Below, one piece after another: positions 1-9,681 of a stretch of 64,000 bases of DNA. Where the stretch lies: assembly GCA_947501445.1 (NCBI GenBank), contig CANMVS010000017.1, forward strand, positions 62,001 through 126,000, read 5' to 3'. Both the position numbers and the translations under genes were made by a program. Below the pieces are notes generated by a model that was not told the origin of the DNA, did no database searches, and saw only the letters and a list, made by a program, of their open reading frames with translations. How positions within the stretch are numbered: the stretch's first letter is position 1; each line of letters begins with the position of its first letter. This stretch comes from an uncultured Rhizobiaceae group bacterium (GTDB lineage: Bacteria; Pseudomonadota; Alphaproteobacteria; Rhizobiales; Rhizobiaceae).

Positions 1-389
1 CTGTCGGTGATTGCCAGATTGACGGACAGATCGGGATTTGCCCCCATAAACGCCTTGAGGTGAGGGGCGATATGCATGCGACCGAAGGACGTGGGCGCAG
101 AAATTTTCAACACACCACGCGCCTGTTGTGAGCGTCGCGACACAAATGCATCCGCCTCTTCCATTCCCGCAAGCACCGCGACAATGCGCTCATAGTAACC
201 CTGACCAGCCTCGGTCAGTGATATCTGCCGGGTTGTTCTCTGGATCAGACGCGTGCCGATGCGATCTTCCAGACGTCGCAGCTTTTTCGATACCACGGCA
301 GGTGACAATCCAAGAACACGGCCAGCGGCAGTAAGGCTGCCTGAGGCAACCACCTGTGCAAAAACCTCCAGATCGTCAAATTTACTCAT
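1..389 (-). CDS. LysR-family transcriptional regulator (N-terminal part, cut by window edge)
   Basis: Reading leftward from an ATG at 387-389 gives an open frame of 129 codons that runs off the window. It starts MSKFDDLEVFAQVVASGSLT and continues with a classic LysR winged helix-turn-helix (SLTAAGRVLGLSPAVVSKKLRRLE, here broken only by notation), the linker region, and the beginning of the effector-binding domain (KISAPTSFGRMHIAPHLKAF). The family binds DNA as tetramers and is usually divergent from a target. Here the divergent neighbour is glcD, 229 bp away, so control of the glycolate oxidase genes is a reasonable inference. A perfect inverted repeat at 452-469 lies between them. The effector is unknown. 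Confidence 0.9.
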   Translation of the reverse strand, partial: MSKFDDLEVFAQVVASGSLTAAGRVLGLSPAVVSKKLRRLEDRIGTRLIQRTTRQISLTEAGQGYYERIVAVLAGMEEADAFVSRRSQQARGVLKISAPTSFGRMHIAPHLKAFMGANPDLSVNLAITD

Positions 390-451
390 GTCCGAATTGA
401 TCCATAAAGGGTGAATTTCCAGGCGCTGCCTGTTCATTGAGTGTTGTATGG

Positions 452-469
452 GCCATCTGATTGGATGGC
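452..469. promoter_or_regulatory. Inverted repeat between LysR gene and glcD, possible operator
   Basis: GCCATC (452-457), six-base spacer, GATGGC (464-469) is a perfect 6-bp inverted repeat in the 229-bp divergent region between the LysR gene and glcD. LysR regulators often bind dyads about 60 bp upstream of one of the two genes, and this one lies 63 bp from the LysR start. A weak sigma70-like promoter for glcD (TTGACT at 565-570, TATAAA at 591-596, 20-bp spacer) lies downstream. Assignment to the LysR protein is inference. Confidence 0.3.
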
Positions 470-618
470 AAATCGATGGTTTAAGGCAACCTGATTTCCG
501 CAGCCAGTAAAATGCCGCCATGGGGTGGATTTGGCGGCGCAACCAAACAAAGAGCGCTTTGATCTTGACTGGTAAAGAATTTTGACCAATTATAAAATCG
601 CCTGACAGGGAGAGAACA

Positions 619-2115
619 ATGACGTCCCCCAAAATGCCCGATCCACATGACGAAGTCATGCAGCGGCGTGCAATAATCGTGTCGGACCTGAAGGCCATGG
701 TGCCTGGAGAAGGGGTCGTTGATGCAACCAATGAGATGCGGGCCTTTGAAACAGACGGGCTGACAGCCTATCGGCAGTTGCCGCTGGTTGTTGTGTTGCC
801 GCAAACTGTTGAGCAGGTGTCCAAAGTTCTCAAATATTGCAACGCCAATAATATTCGCGTCGTACCGCGTGGTTCCGGAACATCGCTCTCCGGAGGGGCA
901 TTGCCTCTGGAAGATGCGGTTCTGCTTGTGCTGTCGCGTTTTAACCGCGTGCTGGATATCGATTATGACAACCGTGTTGCCGTCGTTCAGCCGGGCGTCA
1001 CAAATCTGGGTATTTCCAATGCGGTTGCCAGCAGGGGTTTTTATTACGCGCCAGACCCATCCTCGCAGATTGCCTGTTCGATTGGCGGCAATGTTGCAGA
1101 AAATGCCGGTGGCGTGCACTGCCTCAAATATGGGCTGACCACCAACAATGTACTCGGCCTGCAAATGGTGCTGATAACGGGTGAGGTGATCCGGCTTGGC
1201 GGCAAACATCTGGACAGCGAGGGCTATGATATTCTTGGGCTGATGACCGGGTCGGAAGGCCTGCTCGCCGTGGTAACGGAAGTGACAGTGCGTATTCTGC
1301 AAAAACCTGAAACCGCGCGCGCCATGCTTGTTGGCTTTCCATCCAGCGAGGAGGCCGGTCAATGTGTCGCTGACATAATCGGCGCAGGTATTATTCCAGG
1401 TGGCATCGAGATGATGGACAAATTGGCCATTCAGGCAGCAGAGGATTTTGTCCATGCCGGTTATCCATTGGACGTGGAGGCACTGCTGATTGTCGAATTG
1501 GACGGGCCTGAGGCGGAGGTGGGTTTTCTGATAGATCAGGTCGTGGAGATTGCCGAACGCAATGGTGCATCCATGTCCCGCGTATCGGGCAGCGAAGAAG
1601 AACGGCAAACATTCTGGGCCGGTCGCAAAGCAGCCTTTCCAGCAGTCGGGCGCATATCGCCGGATTATTATTGTATGGATGGGACCATACCGAGAAAGGC
1701 TTTACCGCAGGTTCTTGCGGGCATGCGGCGCATGTCTGAAAAATATGGGTTGGCGGTTGCCAATGTTTTTCATGCCGGTGATGGCAATCTTCATCCGCTT
1801 ATCCTGTATGATGCCAATATCCCGGGTGAACTTGAAAAAGCCGAGGATTTTGGAAACGATATTTTGCGGCTGTGTGTTGAGGTCGGTGGCGTTCTGACCG
1901 GTGAACATGGTGTTGGTGTGGAAAAACGTGACCTGATGCCAGCCATGTTCAACAAGGAAGATCTGGACCAGCAAATCAGAATTAAATGTGCCTTTGATAC
2001 CCAACACCTGCTCAACCCCGGCAAAGTATTTCCGCAGCTTCACCGTTGTGCAGAAATGGGGCGTATGCATATTTCAAAGGGGCAGGTGCCTTTTCCAGAC
2101 ATCCCGCGTTTTTGA
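619..2115 (+). CDS. glcD: Glycolate oxidase FAD-binding subunit GlcD
   Basis: 498 aa, normal for GlcD. With GlcE and GlcF it oxidises glycolate to glyoxylate, passing electrons from FAD through Fe-S clusters to the respiratory chain. The PCMH-type FAD-binding domain covers about residues 55-235, with the nucleotide-loop motif PRGSGTSLSGGA at 83-94 and SIGGNVAENAGG further on. The C-terminal FAD-linked oxidase domain shows HAGDGNLHPL and GGVLTGEHGVG, both signatures of the GlcD/LldD2/D-lactate dehydrogenase group. The start is preceded by a GGGAG ribosome site at 608. It is the first gene of glcD-glcE-x-glcF; glcE follows after 13 nt. A D-lactate dehydrogenase is the nearest alternative, but the GlcE and GlcF partners favour glycolate oxidase. 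Confidence 0.95.
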   Translation: MTSPKMPDPHDEVMQRRAIIVSDLKAMVPGEGVVDATNEMRAFETDGLTAYRQLPLVVVLPQTVEQVSKVLKYCNANNIRVVPRGSGTSLSGGALPLEDAVLLVLSRFNRVLDIDYDNRVAVVQPGVTNLGISNAVASRGFYYAPDPSSQIACSIGGNVAENAGGVHCLKYGLTTNNVLGLQMVLITGEVIRLGGKHLDSEGYDILGLMTGSEGLLAVVTEVTVRILQKPETARAMLVGFPSSEEAGQCVADIIGAGIIPGGIEMMDKLAIQAAEDFVHAGYPLDVEALLIVELDGPEAEVGFLIDQVVEIAERNGASMSRVSGSEEERQTFWAGRKAAFPAVGRISPDYYCMDGTIPRKALPQVLAGMRRMSEKYGLAVANVFHAGDGNLHPLILYDANIPGELEKAEDFGNDILRLCVEVGGVLTGEHGVGVEKRDLMPAMFNKEDLDQQIRIKCAFDTQHLLNPGKVFPQLHRCAEMGRMHISKGQVPFPDIPRF

Positions 2116-2128
2116 TTGGTCCGATTGA

Positions 2129-3361
2129 ATGAATGACACACAATCACAAAGTGCCCTGCGACCGGACACTGAAAATCAGGTTCTTGATGCGGTTCAATGG
2201 GCTATATCCGAACAGACACCGATTGAAATTCGAGGCCATGGTTCAAAGCAGGATATTGGCCGTCCCATGCAGGTGGCTGATTGTCTCGACCTGAGTTCAC
2301 TCAGCGGCATTACCCTTTATGAACCCGAAGAACTTGTTCTATCGGCAAAAGCAGGAACCGGGCTGGATGAGATCGAGAGCCTGCTTGCACAAAACAATCA
2401 GGAACTTCAATTTGAGCCCATGGATTATCGTCCCCTGTTGGGTCGACAGGATTGCGGGCGTGGCACAATTGGCGGTGTTCTTGCAACCAATCTGTCCGGC
2501 CCGCGCCGGATCAAATCCGGCGCTGCCAGAGATCATATATTGGGTATACGGGCGGTTACCGGCAGGGGTGATATCATTAAATCCGGTGGACGTGTGGTCA
2601 AGAATGTTACCGGCTATGATCTTTCAAGGGGGCTTTCCGGTTCCTGGGGTACGCTTGCCGCATTCACGGAAGTGACCTTTAAGGTGCTGCCCTGCGCAGA
2701 AACACAGGCAAGCCTGATTGTCAGCGGGCTGAATGACGCGGATGCGGCTGACATCATGGCACGGTCGATGGGTTCCGACGCTGAAGTTTCATCCGCAGCC
2801 CATTTGCCTGAGAGCGTTCGCGGCAGATTTATTGAAGGCGAATTACCGCGCGGATCGGCAACGGTTCTGCGGATTGAAGGCTTTGGTCCCTCAGTCGACT
2901 ACAGGCTTGGAAAACTCAAGCAGTCCTTTGGCGAAATTGCACCGTGTACCCGTCTCGATCCGCAGGCATCGGTCCAGCTATGGCGCGAAATACGCGATGT
3001 TGAACCATTTTGTGATGGAACCAGCAGGCCGGTCTGGCGGGTCTCTGTTGCTCCGGGTGTCGGCCATATGCTTGTGGCTGCGCTGCGTTTGCAAACGGGC
3101 GTTGATGCCTTTTATGACTGGCAAGGCGGGCTTGTGTGGTTGCGCATGGAGGCGGATGCGGAAGCCGAGCTGGTCCGATCAGCCATTCGCGCATTGGGTG
3201 GTGGGCATGCGACGCTCATCCGGACAGATGGAACAACACGCAATATGGTGCCTGTATTTGAGCCACAAAATGCCGCGTTGTCTGCATTGAGTAACCGATT
3301 GAAACAGCAATTCGATCCCGGCTACATTCTCAATCCTGCGCGCATGAGTACGGACCTGTGA
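2129..3361 (+). CDS. glcE: Glycolate oxidase FAD-binding subunit GlcE
   Basis: 410 aa. A second, shorter FAD-binding subunit of glycolate oxidase. The N-terminal half is a PCMH FAD domain: IEIRGHGSKQDIGRP resembles the FAD-contacting loop, followed by FEPMDYRPLLGR and GTIGGVLATNLSGPRRIKSG, then GGRVVKNVTGYDLSRGLSGS, a string typical of GlcE. The C-terminal half is the weakly conserved oxidase domain ending FDPGYILNPARM, equivalent to the NPGKVF end of GlcD. It starts 13 nt after glcD and lacks a strong ribosome site, so translational coupling is likely. The next gene, a small membrane protein, begins 40 nt downstream. Confidence 0.93.
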   Translation: MNDTQSQSALRPDTENQVLDAVQWAISEQTPIEIRGHGSKQDIGRPMQVADCLDLSSLSGITLYEPEELVLSAKAGTGLDEIESLLAQNNQELQFEPMDYRPLLGRQDCGRGTIGGVLATNLSGPRRIKSGAARDHILGIRAVTGRGDIIKSGGRVVKNVTGYDLSRGLSGSWGTLAAFTEVTFKVLPCAETQASLIVSGLNDADAADIMARSMGSDAEVSSAAHLPESVRGRFIEGELPRGSATVLRIEGFGPSVDYRLGKLKQSFGEIAPCTRLDPQASVQLWREIRDVEPFCDGTSRPVWRVSVAPGVGHMLVAALRLQTGVDAFYDWQGGLVWLRMEADAEAELVRSAIRALGGGHATLIRTDGTTRNMVPVFEPQNAALSALSNRLKQQFDPGYILNPARMSTDL

Positions 3362-3401
3362 TAGTGTGCAAGGGCCAGGCTCAACAGGAGGAGGAAGATT
3401 A

Positions 3402-3779
3402 ATGGAAAATCAGCCGTCTAACGAACAGCAGGATGATGGCCCAGGATGGATTGAACCGGGACAAAAAAATGTTCAGCTGGTCTATATTCTCTACCTGGTC
3501 AGTCTGGCCATGGGATTTACTCTGATCGTTGGCATGGTGTTTGCCTATATGAACCGGGACAAAACGGAGGGCTGGATTGAAACACATTACACCTATGCGA
3601 TCCGCACCTTCTGGATGGGCGTTCTCTATTCGATCATCTGCTCCATTTTGGTTTTCGTCGGCATTGGACTGATATTGATGTTTGTCGCTGTGGTCTGGTT
3701 CGTCATTCGATGTATCAAGGGCCTGCAGGCAGTTGTACGCGGCGAGCCAATCGACAATCCGCAAACCTGGCTGGTCTAG
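3402..3779 (+). CDS. Small DUF4870-like membrane protein inside the glc operon
   Basis: 125 aa. I chose the ATG at 3402 because a very strong ribosome site (AGGAGGAGGAAG, 3387-3398) sits just before it; an upstream in-frame codon at 3366 adds 12 residues without a site. About residues 1-20 are polar (MENQPSNEQQDDGPGW). Hydrophobic segments follow at about 22-46 and 70-105, the second long enough for two spans. This resembles the DUF4870/Tic20-like group of small bacterial membrane proteins, whose function is not established. Its place between glcE and glcF suggests co-expression with glycolate oxidase, perhaps as a membrane anchor, but that is inference. Its TAG stop is formed with the first base of a repeat element (3779-3877). 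Confidence 0.8.
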   Translation: MENQPSNEQQDDGPGWIEPGQKNVQLVYILYLVSLAMGFTLIVGMVFAYMNRDKTEGWIETHYTYAIRTFWMGVLYSIICSILVFVGIGLILMFVAVVWFVIRCIKGLQAVVRGEPIDNPQTWLV

Positions 3780-3877
3780 ACCGTTTCACGTTTTGTCAGA
3801 AACGGGACAACGGTGTCGGGCCTTGATTTTGTCAATGCATTCAGTTTTTGCCGATTCCGTCAAATCCTGAGTTACTC
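3779..3877 (+). repeat. MITE-like element, copy 1 (within glc operon)
   Basis: 99-bp copy beginning GACCGTTTCACGTTTTG, in forward orientation, with TA on its left (3777-3778) and CG on its right. The left hairpin (CCGTTTC / GAAACGG) is intact; the right hairpin is degraded (TTCAGTTTTTG against CAAATCCTGA). It lies between the membrane protein and glcF, so any glc transcript must read through it. The preceding gene's stop codon uses its first G. Confidence 0.85.
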
Positions 3878-3948
3878 CGGGGCCTCTGGCGCCTGGTGTT
3901 CGCAGGGAAAAACAGTGCGAGCACCCACATATTTTGAGGACATGAAAA

Positions 3949-5262
3949 ATGCAAACGAATTTCTCGGCTGAACAGCTTGCCGATAGCGGTGTGGCCGAGG
4001 CGGAAAAAATAGTGCGCAAATGTGTTCATTGCGGTTTTTGCACGGCCACCTGCCCAACCTATGTCACCCTTGGCAATGAGTTGGACAGTCCACGCGGACG
4101 CATCTATCTGATAAAGGATATGCTGGAAAATGGACGGCCTGCTGACGAGCAGATCGTCAAACATGTTGACCGCTGTCTTTCCTGCCTCGCCTGTATGACA
4201 ACATGTCCTTCAGGTGTACATTATATGCATCTCGTCGATCATGCCCGTGCCCACATAGAAAAGACCTATAAACGTCCACTGCTGGATCGTATAAACAGAG
4301 CGGTGCTGGCGATGGTTTTGCCCTATCCGGAACGGTTTAGGCTGGCTCTGAATTTTGCCCGTATCGCGCGACCCTTTGCCGGGCTGATCATGCGGGTACC
4401 AGGTTTCAAACCTGCTGCAACAATGTTGAAACTGGCGCCTGCGAAGATTGCAGCACGCGACACAAAGGTTGCCATCGGGGTGCATGGCAGCGATGGCGCC
4501 AGGGCGGCGCGTGTCGCCATTTTGACCGGCTGTGCACAGTCGGTCCTGGAGCCGGATACAAATGCGGCAGCCGTGCGCCTGCTTAATCGTGCCGGTGTCG
4601 AGGTTGTTGTGCCCGCTGGCGAGGGGTGTTGTGGTTCACTTGTGCATCATATGGGGCGAGAGGAACAGGCGCTGGAATCAGCACGACGCAATGTCGATGT
4701 GTGGACGCGTGAACTGGACAACGGCGGTCTCGATGCCATCATCATTACAGCGTCCGGCTGCGGCACGACCATCAAGGACTATGGTTATATGCTGCGCGAT
4801 GATCCTGATTATGCGCAAAAGGCCGCGAATATTTCTGAACTTGCAAAGGATGTGACGGAATATCTGGCAACACTCGAGATGCCAAAGCGCGTTGTTGAAC
4901 CGAAAATTTCTGTTGCCTATCACTCGGCCTGTTCAATGCAGCATGGTCAGAAAATCACACGTCAGCCCAGGGATCTGCTCAAAGCAGCCGGTTTTGATGT
5001 GCGTGAACCCGCCGAAGGTCACCTGTGCTGTGGTTCTGCGGGCACCTATAACATCATGCAATCTGCCATCGCCGATCAGCTGCGTGACCGCAAGATCGGC
5101 AATATTGAAGCAACCGGTGCGGATGTTGTTGCCGCTGGCAATGTCGGATGTATTACCCAAATCGGCCAGGGGACCAGCGTGCCGGTCATCCATACCGTCA
5201 AATTGCTCGATTGGGTCTATGGCGGACCAAAGCCGGAAGAACTCGAGCAAGTCAGGTTTTAA
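3949..5262 (+). CDS. glcF: Glycolate oxidase iron-sulfur subunit GlcF
   Basis: 437 aa. Two 4Fe-4S motifs are visible: C25-x2-C28-x2-C31-x3-C35-P and C76-x2-C79-x2-C82-x3-C86-P. Two CCG domains follow ([12 protein letters not shown] near residue 226 and [13 protein letters not shown] near 360), the heterodisulfide-reductase-type cysteine motifs shared by GlcF and LutA/GlpC. It carries electrons from the GlcD/GlcE flavins to the membrane quinone pool. It is separated from the rest of the operon by 169 bp that holds repeat copy 1. Its stop overlaps the end of convergent hisG by 4 bp (5259-5262), leaving no room for a terminator between the two transcripts. Confidence 0.95.
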   Translation: MQTNFSAEQLADSGVAEAEKIVRKCVHCGFCTATCPTYVTLGNELDSPRGRIYLIKDMLENGRPADEQIVKHVDRCLSCLACMTTCPSGVHYMHLVDHARAHIEKTYKRPLLDRINRAVLAMVLPYPERFRLALNFARIARPFAGLIMRVPGFKPAATMLKLAPAKIAARDTKVAIGVHGSDGARAARVAILTGCAQSVLEPDTNAAAVRLLNRAGVEVVVPAGEGCCGSLVHHMGREEQALESARRNVDVWTRELDNGGLDAIIITASGCGTTIKDYGYMLRDDPDYAQKAANISELAKDVTEYLATLEMPKRVVEPKISVAYHSACSMQHGQKITRQPRDLLKAAGFDVREPAEGHLCCGSAGTYNIMQSAIADQLRDRKIGNIEATGADVVAAGNVGCITQIGQGTSVPVIHTVKLLDWVYGGPKPEELEQVRF

Positions 5263-5966
5263 CCGGCTGATACCTTTTGGATATTGGCCGTTATCTGGGC
5301 AATCGTGGCTTCGTCGGCGTCGGTAATCTGCCTGTTTCGTGCCCGTACCAGATTGGCCTGTGATTGCAGCATGACACCATCGGTCAGGATTTTCAGATGA
5401 TTGTCCCGCAGTGTCGAACCGGTTGAGGTAATGTCAACAATGATGTCAGCCTGACCCGAGGCCGGGGCCCCTTCAGTTGCACCGAGACTCTCCACAATGC
5501 GGTAGACCTGAATACCGTGCTGGGATGAGAAAAACTGTTGCGTCAACCGCCAGTATTTGGTGGCAATGCGCAGACGCCGCCCATGTCGGTGACGAAAATC
5601 TGAAGCAACATCACCAAGGTCAGTCATTGTATCGACGTCGATCCAGACCTCGGGCACAGCCACAACGACATCCGCATGGCCAAATCCCAGTCGGGAACAG
5701 AACTCAACCTGTTCATCGGCCCTGTTCAGGTCTTCGCGCACCAGATCTTCTCCGGTTACGCCAAGATCGACACTGCCACTGCCGAGTTCGCGGGCAATTT
5801 CCGATGCTGACAAAAAAGCAACTTCTGCGTTGTCCATGCCCTTTATGACGCCGCGGTAGGACCGTTCATTGCCGATGTTGACAATCTCAAGCCCTGCCTT
5901 GGCAAATATTGCCAATGCGGCATCTTTCATACGTCCTTTGGAGGGAAGCGCGATGGTAACACTCAT
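5259..5966 (-). CDS. hisG: ATP phosphoribosyltransferase, short form HisG
   Basis: 235 aa, the short HisG type that lacks the C-terminal regulatory domain and works as a complex with HisZ. It catalyses the first step of histidine synthesis, ATP plus PRPP to phosphoribosyl-ATP. Visible motifs are [10 protein letters not shown] at the N-terminus, [10 protein letters not shown], and the PRPP-binding stretch [19 protein letters not shown]. The open frame extends 23 codons further upstream, but the ATG at 5966 matches the family N-terminus and forms an ATGA overlap with the hisZ stop (5963-5966), so the two are translationally coupled. Confidence 0.95.
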   Translation of the reverse strand: MSVTIALPSKGRMKDAALAIFAKAGLEIVNIGNERSYRGVIKGMDNAEVAFLSASEIARELGSGSVDLGVTGEDLVREDLNRADEQVEFCSRLGFGHADVVVAVPEVWIDVDTMTDLGDVASDFRHRHGRRLRIATKYWRLTQQFFSSQHGIQVYRIVESLGATEGAPASGQADIIVDITSTGSTLRDNHLKILTDGVMLQSQANLVRARNRQITDADEATIAQITANIQKVSAG

Positions 5967-7108
5967 GACGATTGCCCGCCTTTTTGTGCAATGCGTGCCA
6001 AACCGGCGCGCGCATGGGTAATGCGATCCAGCCATAGTGAAAAGCCAACTGCCGGGATCGGCGCATTGGCACCAAGAAGTGTCAGCAGACGGTCAAACCG
6101 ACCACCACCTGCAAGCACGCTGCCCTGCGCGGAAATCTCAAAAACCAGACCGGTATAATAATCGAGCGGGCGACCAAAGGCGGCCCGGTATCGTGTTTGT
6201 GCCAGATCAAATCCTTCATGCTCCATGGCATCAACACGTGCATTGAACCCGACCAGGGCCCTGTTGATATCAAGTCCTGCAATGCGGGCAAATGCGGCAA
6301 GAGCCTCCGGCGCATCGCGCAGGGGCGCGTCAAGGGCCAGAAACATCTTCAGAACATCGAGCGCCTTTGCATCCAGTCGTGTGCTGGAAAGCTGGGTCTT
6401 CTGGATCAGGCGCCGGGCGATCTCCGCCGGTGTGCGGCTGGCATTTGTCAGGTAACCGGTCGCCTGCATGCGGCTGTCAATCAGGTTAGTCAGTCCGGCC
6501 AGGTCGTTGGTCGAAACCAAAGGGGCGGCTTCGTCATCGAGGCCGCAGTCTGCCGAGTTCACCTGTGACAGATTTTGCAGCATTCCATCAAGTTGGGCGG
6601 CGTCACCAAATGCCCGGATCAGCCGTTTTTGCCATCCGTCAGGTAAACCAAGCGCTGCGACAACCGCTTCGAATACAGTCTGATCACCAAGAGTAGTCTG
6701 GAGCGATGAGCCGGGTAACAACTGCTTCAATGTGTCGCTGGCATCTCGCATTGCAGTGGCATCGGCCTGCGCGACCGCATCATTGCCGAGATCTTCAACC
6801 CCGGCCTGAAAAAATTCGCTACCGCCTTCGCGGTGCTGCCTGAATACCTGACCAAGATAGGCATAGCGTTGAGGTGTGCCAGAGGCGGTCTCAATATGTT
6901 TGAGACAAACCGGAATTGTGAATTCGGGGCGCAGGCAAAGGCTTGCGCCGGTTTCACTTTCGGTCAGAAAAATACGGCGGCGCAGGTCTTCACCAGCCAT
7001 GTCCAAAAAAGGGTCAGCCGGCTGTATAACGGGAATTTCAGTGGTGTGAGCGCCACGTTCAGTCAGAAGCAACAGTATATCATCGGCATAATCAGGCTTG
7101 TTGGACAT
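5963..7108 (-). CDS. hisZ: ATP phosphoribosyltransferase regulatory subunit HisZ
   Basis: 381 aa. A catalytically inactive paralogue of histidyl-tRNA synthetase that activates short HisG and carries its histidine feedback control. The class II synthetase fold is seen in [16 protein letters not shown], the motif-2-like [25 protein letters not shown] region, and the motif-3-like [16 protein letters not shown] with [14 protein letters not shown]. There is no anticodon-binding domain, as expected. It starts 2 nt after the hisS stop and overlaps hisG by 4 bp. The hisS-hisZ-hisG order is a known arrangement in Hyphomicrobiales. Confidence 0.95.
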   Translation of the reverse strand: MSNKPDYADDILLLLTERGAHTTEIPVIQPADPFLDMAGEDLRRRIFLTESETGASLCLRPEFTIPVCLKHIETASGTPQRYAYLGQVFRQHREGGSEFFQAGVEDLGNDAVAQADATAMRDASDTLKQLLPGSSLQTTLGDQTVFEAVVAALGLPDGWQKRLIRAFGDAAQLDGMLQNLSQVNSADCGLDDEAAPLVSTNDLAGLTNLIDSRMQATGYLTNASRTPAEIARRLIQKTQLSSTRLDAKALDVLKMFLALDAPLRDAPEALAAFARIAGLDINRALVGFNARVDAMEHEGFDLAQTRYRAAFGRPLDYYTGLVFEISAQGSVLAGGGRFDRLLTLLGANAPIPAVGFSLWLDRITHARAGLARIAQKGGQSS

Positions 7109-7110
7109 GG

Positions 7111-8631
7111 TCAGATCGCTTCGCGGTCCTGTTGTTGCGCGGCAAGAATTTTCATGACTTCCGCAACTAGGTCCTTGGCTGGAACCAGAACCTGTGCCGG
7201 ACGGCTGGCGCGCCAGGCTGCATTGTCTTCGATTTCATCGGAAAGGCGTTTGCCCTCGATCAGATCCTTTATCTGAACATTGCCTTCATCGCGTTCCTGC
7301 GAACCCTGGATGATGGCAATCGGGCTGCCCCGGCGGTCTGCATATTGCAACTGCTTGCCAAAGTTCTTTGGGTTTCCCTGGAACATTTCCGCGCGCAATC
7401 CAGCGGCGCGCAACTGAGTAACGAAGCGCTGGTAGTGGCCCATGCTTTCGGTGTCGCGGTCCATGACACAGACAATTATGGGTGCCAATACCGGGTCTTG
7501 CCCCAGTTTGCCGAGGTTTTTCAGCGCCGTCACCAACCGTGAAACACCAATGGAAAATCCGGTTGCGGGCACTGGTTGGCCCATGAACCGTGACACCAGC
7601 CCATCGTAACGACCGCCACCACCGACGGAGCCGAACTGTACCACCTGGCCCTTTTCATTGGTCACATCAAACAGCAATTCGGCCTCATAGACCGGCCCTG
7701 TATAATATTCCAGTCCACGTACAACAGATGGATCGATCTTGATTCGGCTGTCGTCGTAGTCTGCGGCAGCAAAAAGCTCAGACATCTGCGACAGTTCGCT
7801 TATGCCCTCAGCGCCCTTTTTACTGTCATCACCAACAACAGCGTTCAAATTGACAATGGTTTGTGAACCATTTTCGCCTGCGGCGGCGACAAAATCCAGC
7901 ACCCGGTCGATGGCCGCTTTATCCAGCCCGGCACCTTTGGTGAAATCGCCGCTGTCATCCTTGCGGCCTTCTCCCAACAGAAGACGGACACCGTCAACAC
8001 CAAATTTGTCCATCTTGTCGATGGTGCGCAAAACGGTCAGTCGCGTCCCGGCATGCGCATCACCACCAATGCCAATCGCTTCCAATACCCCATCCAGAAC
8101 CTTGCGGTTATTGACCCGGATCACATATTCGCCACGCTTTATCCCCAGCGCTTCCATGGTATCGGCCATCATCATGCACATTTCCGCATCGGCCTGCACA
8201 CCCGGCGCGCCGACAGTATCTGCATCAAACTGCATGAATTGGCGGAAACGTCCGGGGCTTGGTTTTTCATTGCGAAATACCCAACCGGCCCGATAGGTGC
8301 GATAGGGAAGTTGTATGTCATTGAAATTTTCGGCTACGTGACGGGCAAGCGGCGCTGTCAGGTCATAGCGCAGGCTCATCCACTGGTCGTCTTCATCAGT
8401 GAGTGAGAAAACACCTTCATTCGGCCTGTCACTGTCGGGAAGAAATTTTCCAAGCGCATCTGTAAATTCGAACATCGGCGTTTCAATGGGGTCGAAGCCG
8501 TATAATTCGTAAACTTGGCGGATCGTCGACACCATAGCGTCCGTTGCACGGATATCGACTGGTGAACGATCACCAAATCCACGCGGCAGGCGCGCTTTGA
8601 GACGCTGTGTTTTTTTCTTTTTCTCGCCCAT
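7111..8631 (-). CDS. hisS: Histidyl-tRNA synthetase
   Basis: 506 aa from ATG 8631; a GTG two codons upstream (8637) is also possible. Charges tRNA-His. The class II catalytic core shows motif 1 near [10 protein letters not shown]...[17 protein letters not shown], motif 2 in [20 protein letters not shown], the histidine-A region [11 protein letters not shown], and motif 3 in [15 protein letters not shown] followed by [12 protein letters not shown]. The C-terminal 100 residues match the anticodon-binding domain. The long insertion carrying [14 protein letters not shown] and the basic N-terminus resemble the alphaproteobacterial HisS type. First gene of the hisS-hisZ-hisG operon. Confidence 0.95.
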   Translation of the reverse strand: MGEKKKKTQRLKARLPRGFGDRSPVDIRATDAMVSTIRQVYELYGFDPIETPMFEFTDALGKFLPDSDRPNEGVFSLTDEDDQWMSLRYDLTAPLARHVAENFNDIQLPYRTYRAGWVFRNEKPSPGRFRQFMQFDADTVGAPGVQADAEMCMMMADTMEALGIKRGEYVIRVNNRKVLDGVLEAIGIGGDAHAGTRLTVLRTIDKMDKFGVDGVRLLLGEGRKDDSGDFTKGAGLDKAAIDRVLDFVAAAGENGSQTIVNLNAVVGDDSKKGAEGISELSQMSELFAAADYDDSRIKIDPSVVRGLEYYTGPVYEAELLFDVTNEKGQVVQFGSVGGGGRYDGLVSRFMGQPVPATGFSIGVSRLVTALKNLGKLGQDPVLAPIIVCVMDRDTESMGHYQRFVTQLRAAGLRAEMFQGNPKNFGKQLQYADRRGSPIAIIQGSQERDEGNVQIKDLIEGKRLSDEIEDNAAWRASRPAQVLVPAKDLVAEVMKILAAQQQDREAI

Positions 8632-8803
8632 GTTCACTGTCCGGCCGTTAGGAATTCAAGAGAGGGATGAATTTGCGCAGATAGGCAATTTGCCTATGGC
8701 GATGACTTCCTAACCCATTGAAAGCAAGCCAGCAAGGTTCCCGGCAAGGTTCATTGTCTGTTGCACATCATTCGGATCAATTGCCGTTCCATGGCAGGTG
8801 GGA

Positions 8804-9451
8804 TCAGGCTGTGGTTTTTATAACCGGCCGAACGAAATCCCGGCGAAGGGCTTCCACTTCCTGACGTATGATGCATCCTTCAATATGATCATTCACCAGA
8901 CCCATCGCCTGCATGAATGCATAAACCGTTGTCGGGCCAACAAAACTCCAGCCGCGTTTTTTCAGATCCTTTGATATGGCTGTGGATATATCGGTTTTGG
9001 CTATCGCCATCAGCGTTTTGGCGTCCATGGCATCAGGTCGATCATCGGGGCCGGGTTCCCAGCCCCAGAAGTAAGCGGCCAATGTGCCAAACTCTTCGCG
9101 CATTTCCAGCGCGCGATTGGCATTGTTGATCGTTGAATTGATCTTGCCACGGTGGCGTATGATGCCTGCGTCCAAAACCAGGCGTTCAACATCATCCGCA
9201 TCGAACAATGCAACCTTGTCGATGTCAAAACCGGCGAATGCAGCCCGGAAGTTTTCACGCTTGCGCAATATGGTCAGCCAGGAGAGGCCGGATTGAAAAC
9301 CTTCAAGACAGATCTTTTCAAACAAACGGGTGTCATCGGCCATCGGGCGGCCCCATTCATTGTCGTGGTAACGCTGATAATCCCCCTTGTTGTCGTGCCA
9401 TGCACACCTTCGGTTGCCATCATCGCCTAAAATAAGCCCATCGTCAGACAT
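8804..9451 (-). CDS. tag: DNA-3-methyladenine glycosylase I
   Basis: 215 aa. Removes 3-methyladenine from alkylated DNA. The family motifs are clear: RCAWH at the N-terminus (zinc-ligand cysteine), YHDNEWGRP, LEGFQSGLSWLTILRKRENFR (helix-hairpin-helix region and substrate pocket), and RGWSFVGPTTVYAFMQAMGLVNDHIEGC, whose His and Cys complete the zinc site. Length is slightly above the usual 185-200 aa because of a ten-residue N-terminal extension and a C-terminal tail. It stands alone between hisS and the L,D-transpeptidases. No SOS or Ada-like box is visible upstream. Confidence 0.93.
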   Translation of the reverse strand: MSDDGLILGDDGNRRCAWHDNKGDYQRYHDNEWGRPMADDTRLFEKICLEGFQSGLSWLTILRKRENFRAAFAGFDIDKVALFDADDVERLVLDAGIIRHRGKINSTINNANRALEMREEFGTLAAYFWGWEPGPDDRPDAMDAKTLMAIAKTDISTAISKDLKKRGWSFVGPTTVYAFMQAMGLVNDHIEGCIIRQEVEALRRDFVRPVIKTTA

Positions 9452-9681
9452 GTTACTTCCCTGTCCCGGTTTCAGTTTAACCCAATGTTAACCGGCTTTC
9501 TCAACGCGTCGATAACCTTGCCAATAGCTTTATCAACTGAATCACATTTTATCGGTTTCGATTCACCTTTGAGTCTTTTTCCACCGCCACTGTCAATGCA
9601 CAACCCGGTTCTTGCCCGCATGCCATGTTCAATTGGTGTGGTGGTGAAACTATGTCTGACCAAAGGTAGCGAGTACGTCTG

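Noticed and set aside
481-1608. 375-codon open frame on the minus strand opposite glcD
   Set aside because: It lies antisense to a clear glcD gene, has no family features, and is rich in His/Gln/Asn as expected for the complement of coding DNA.
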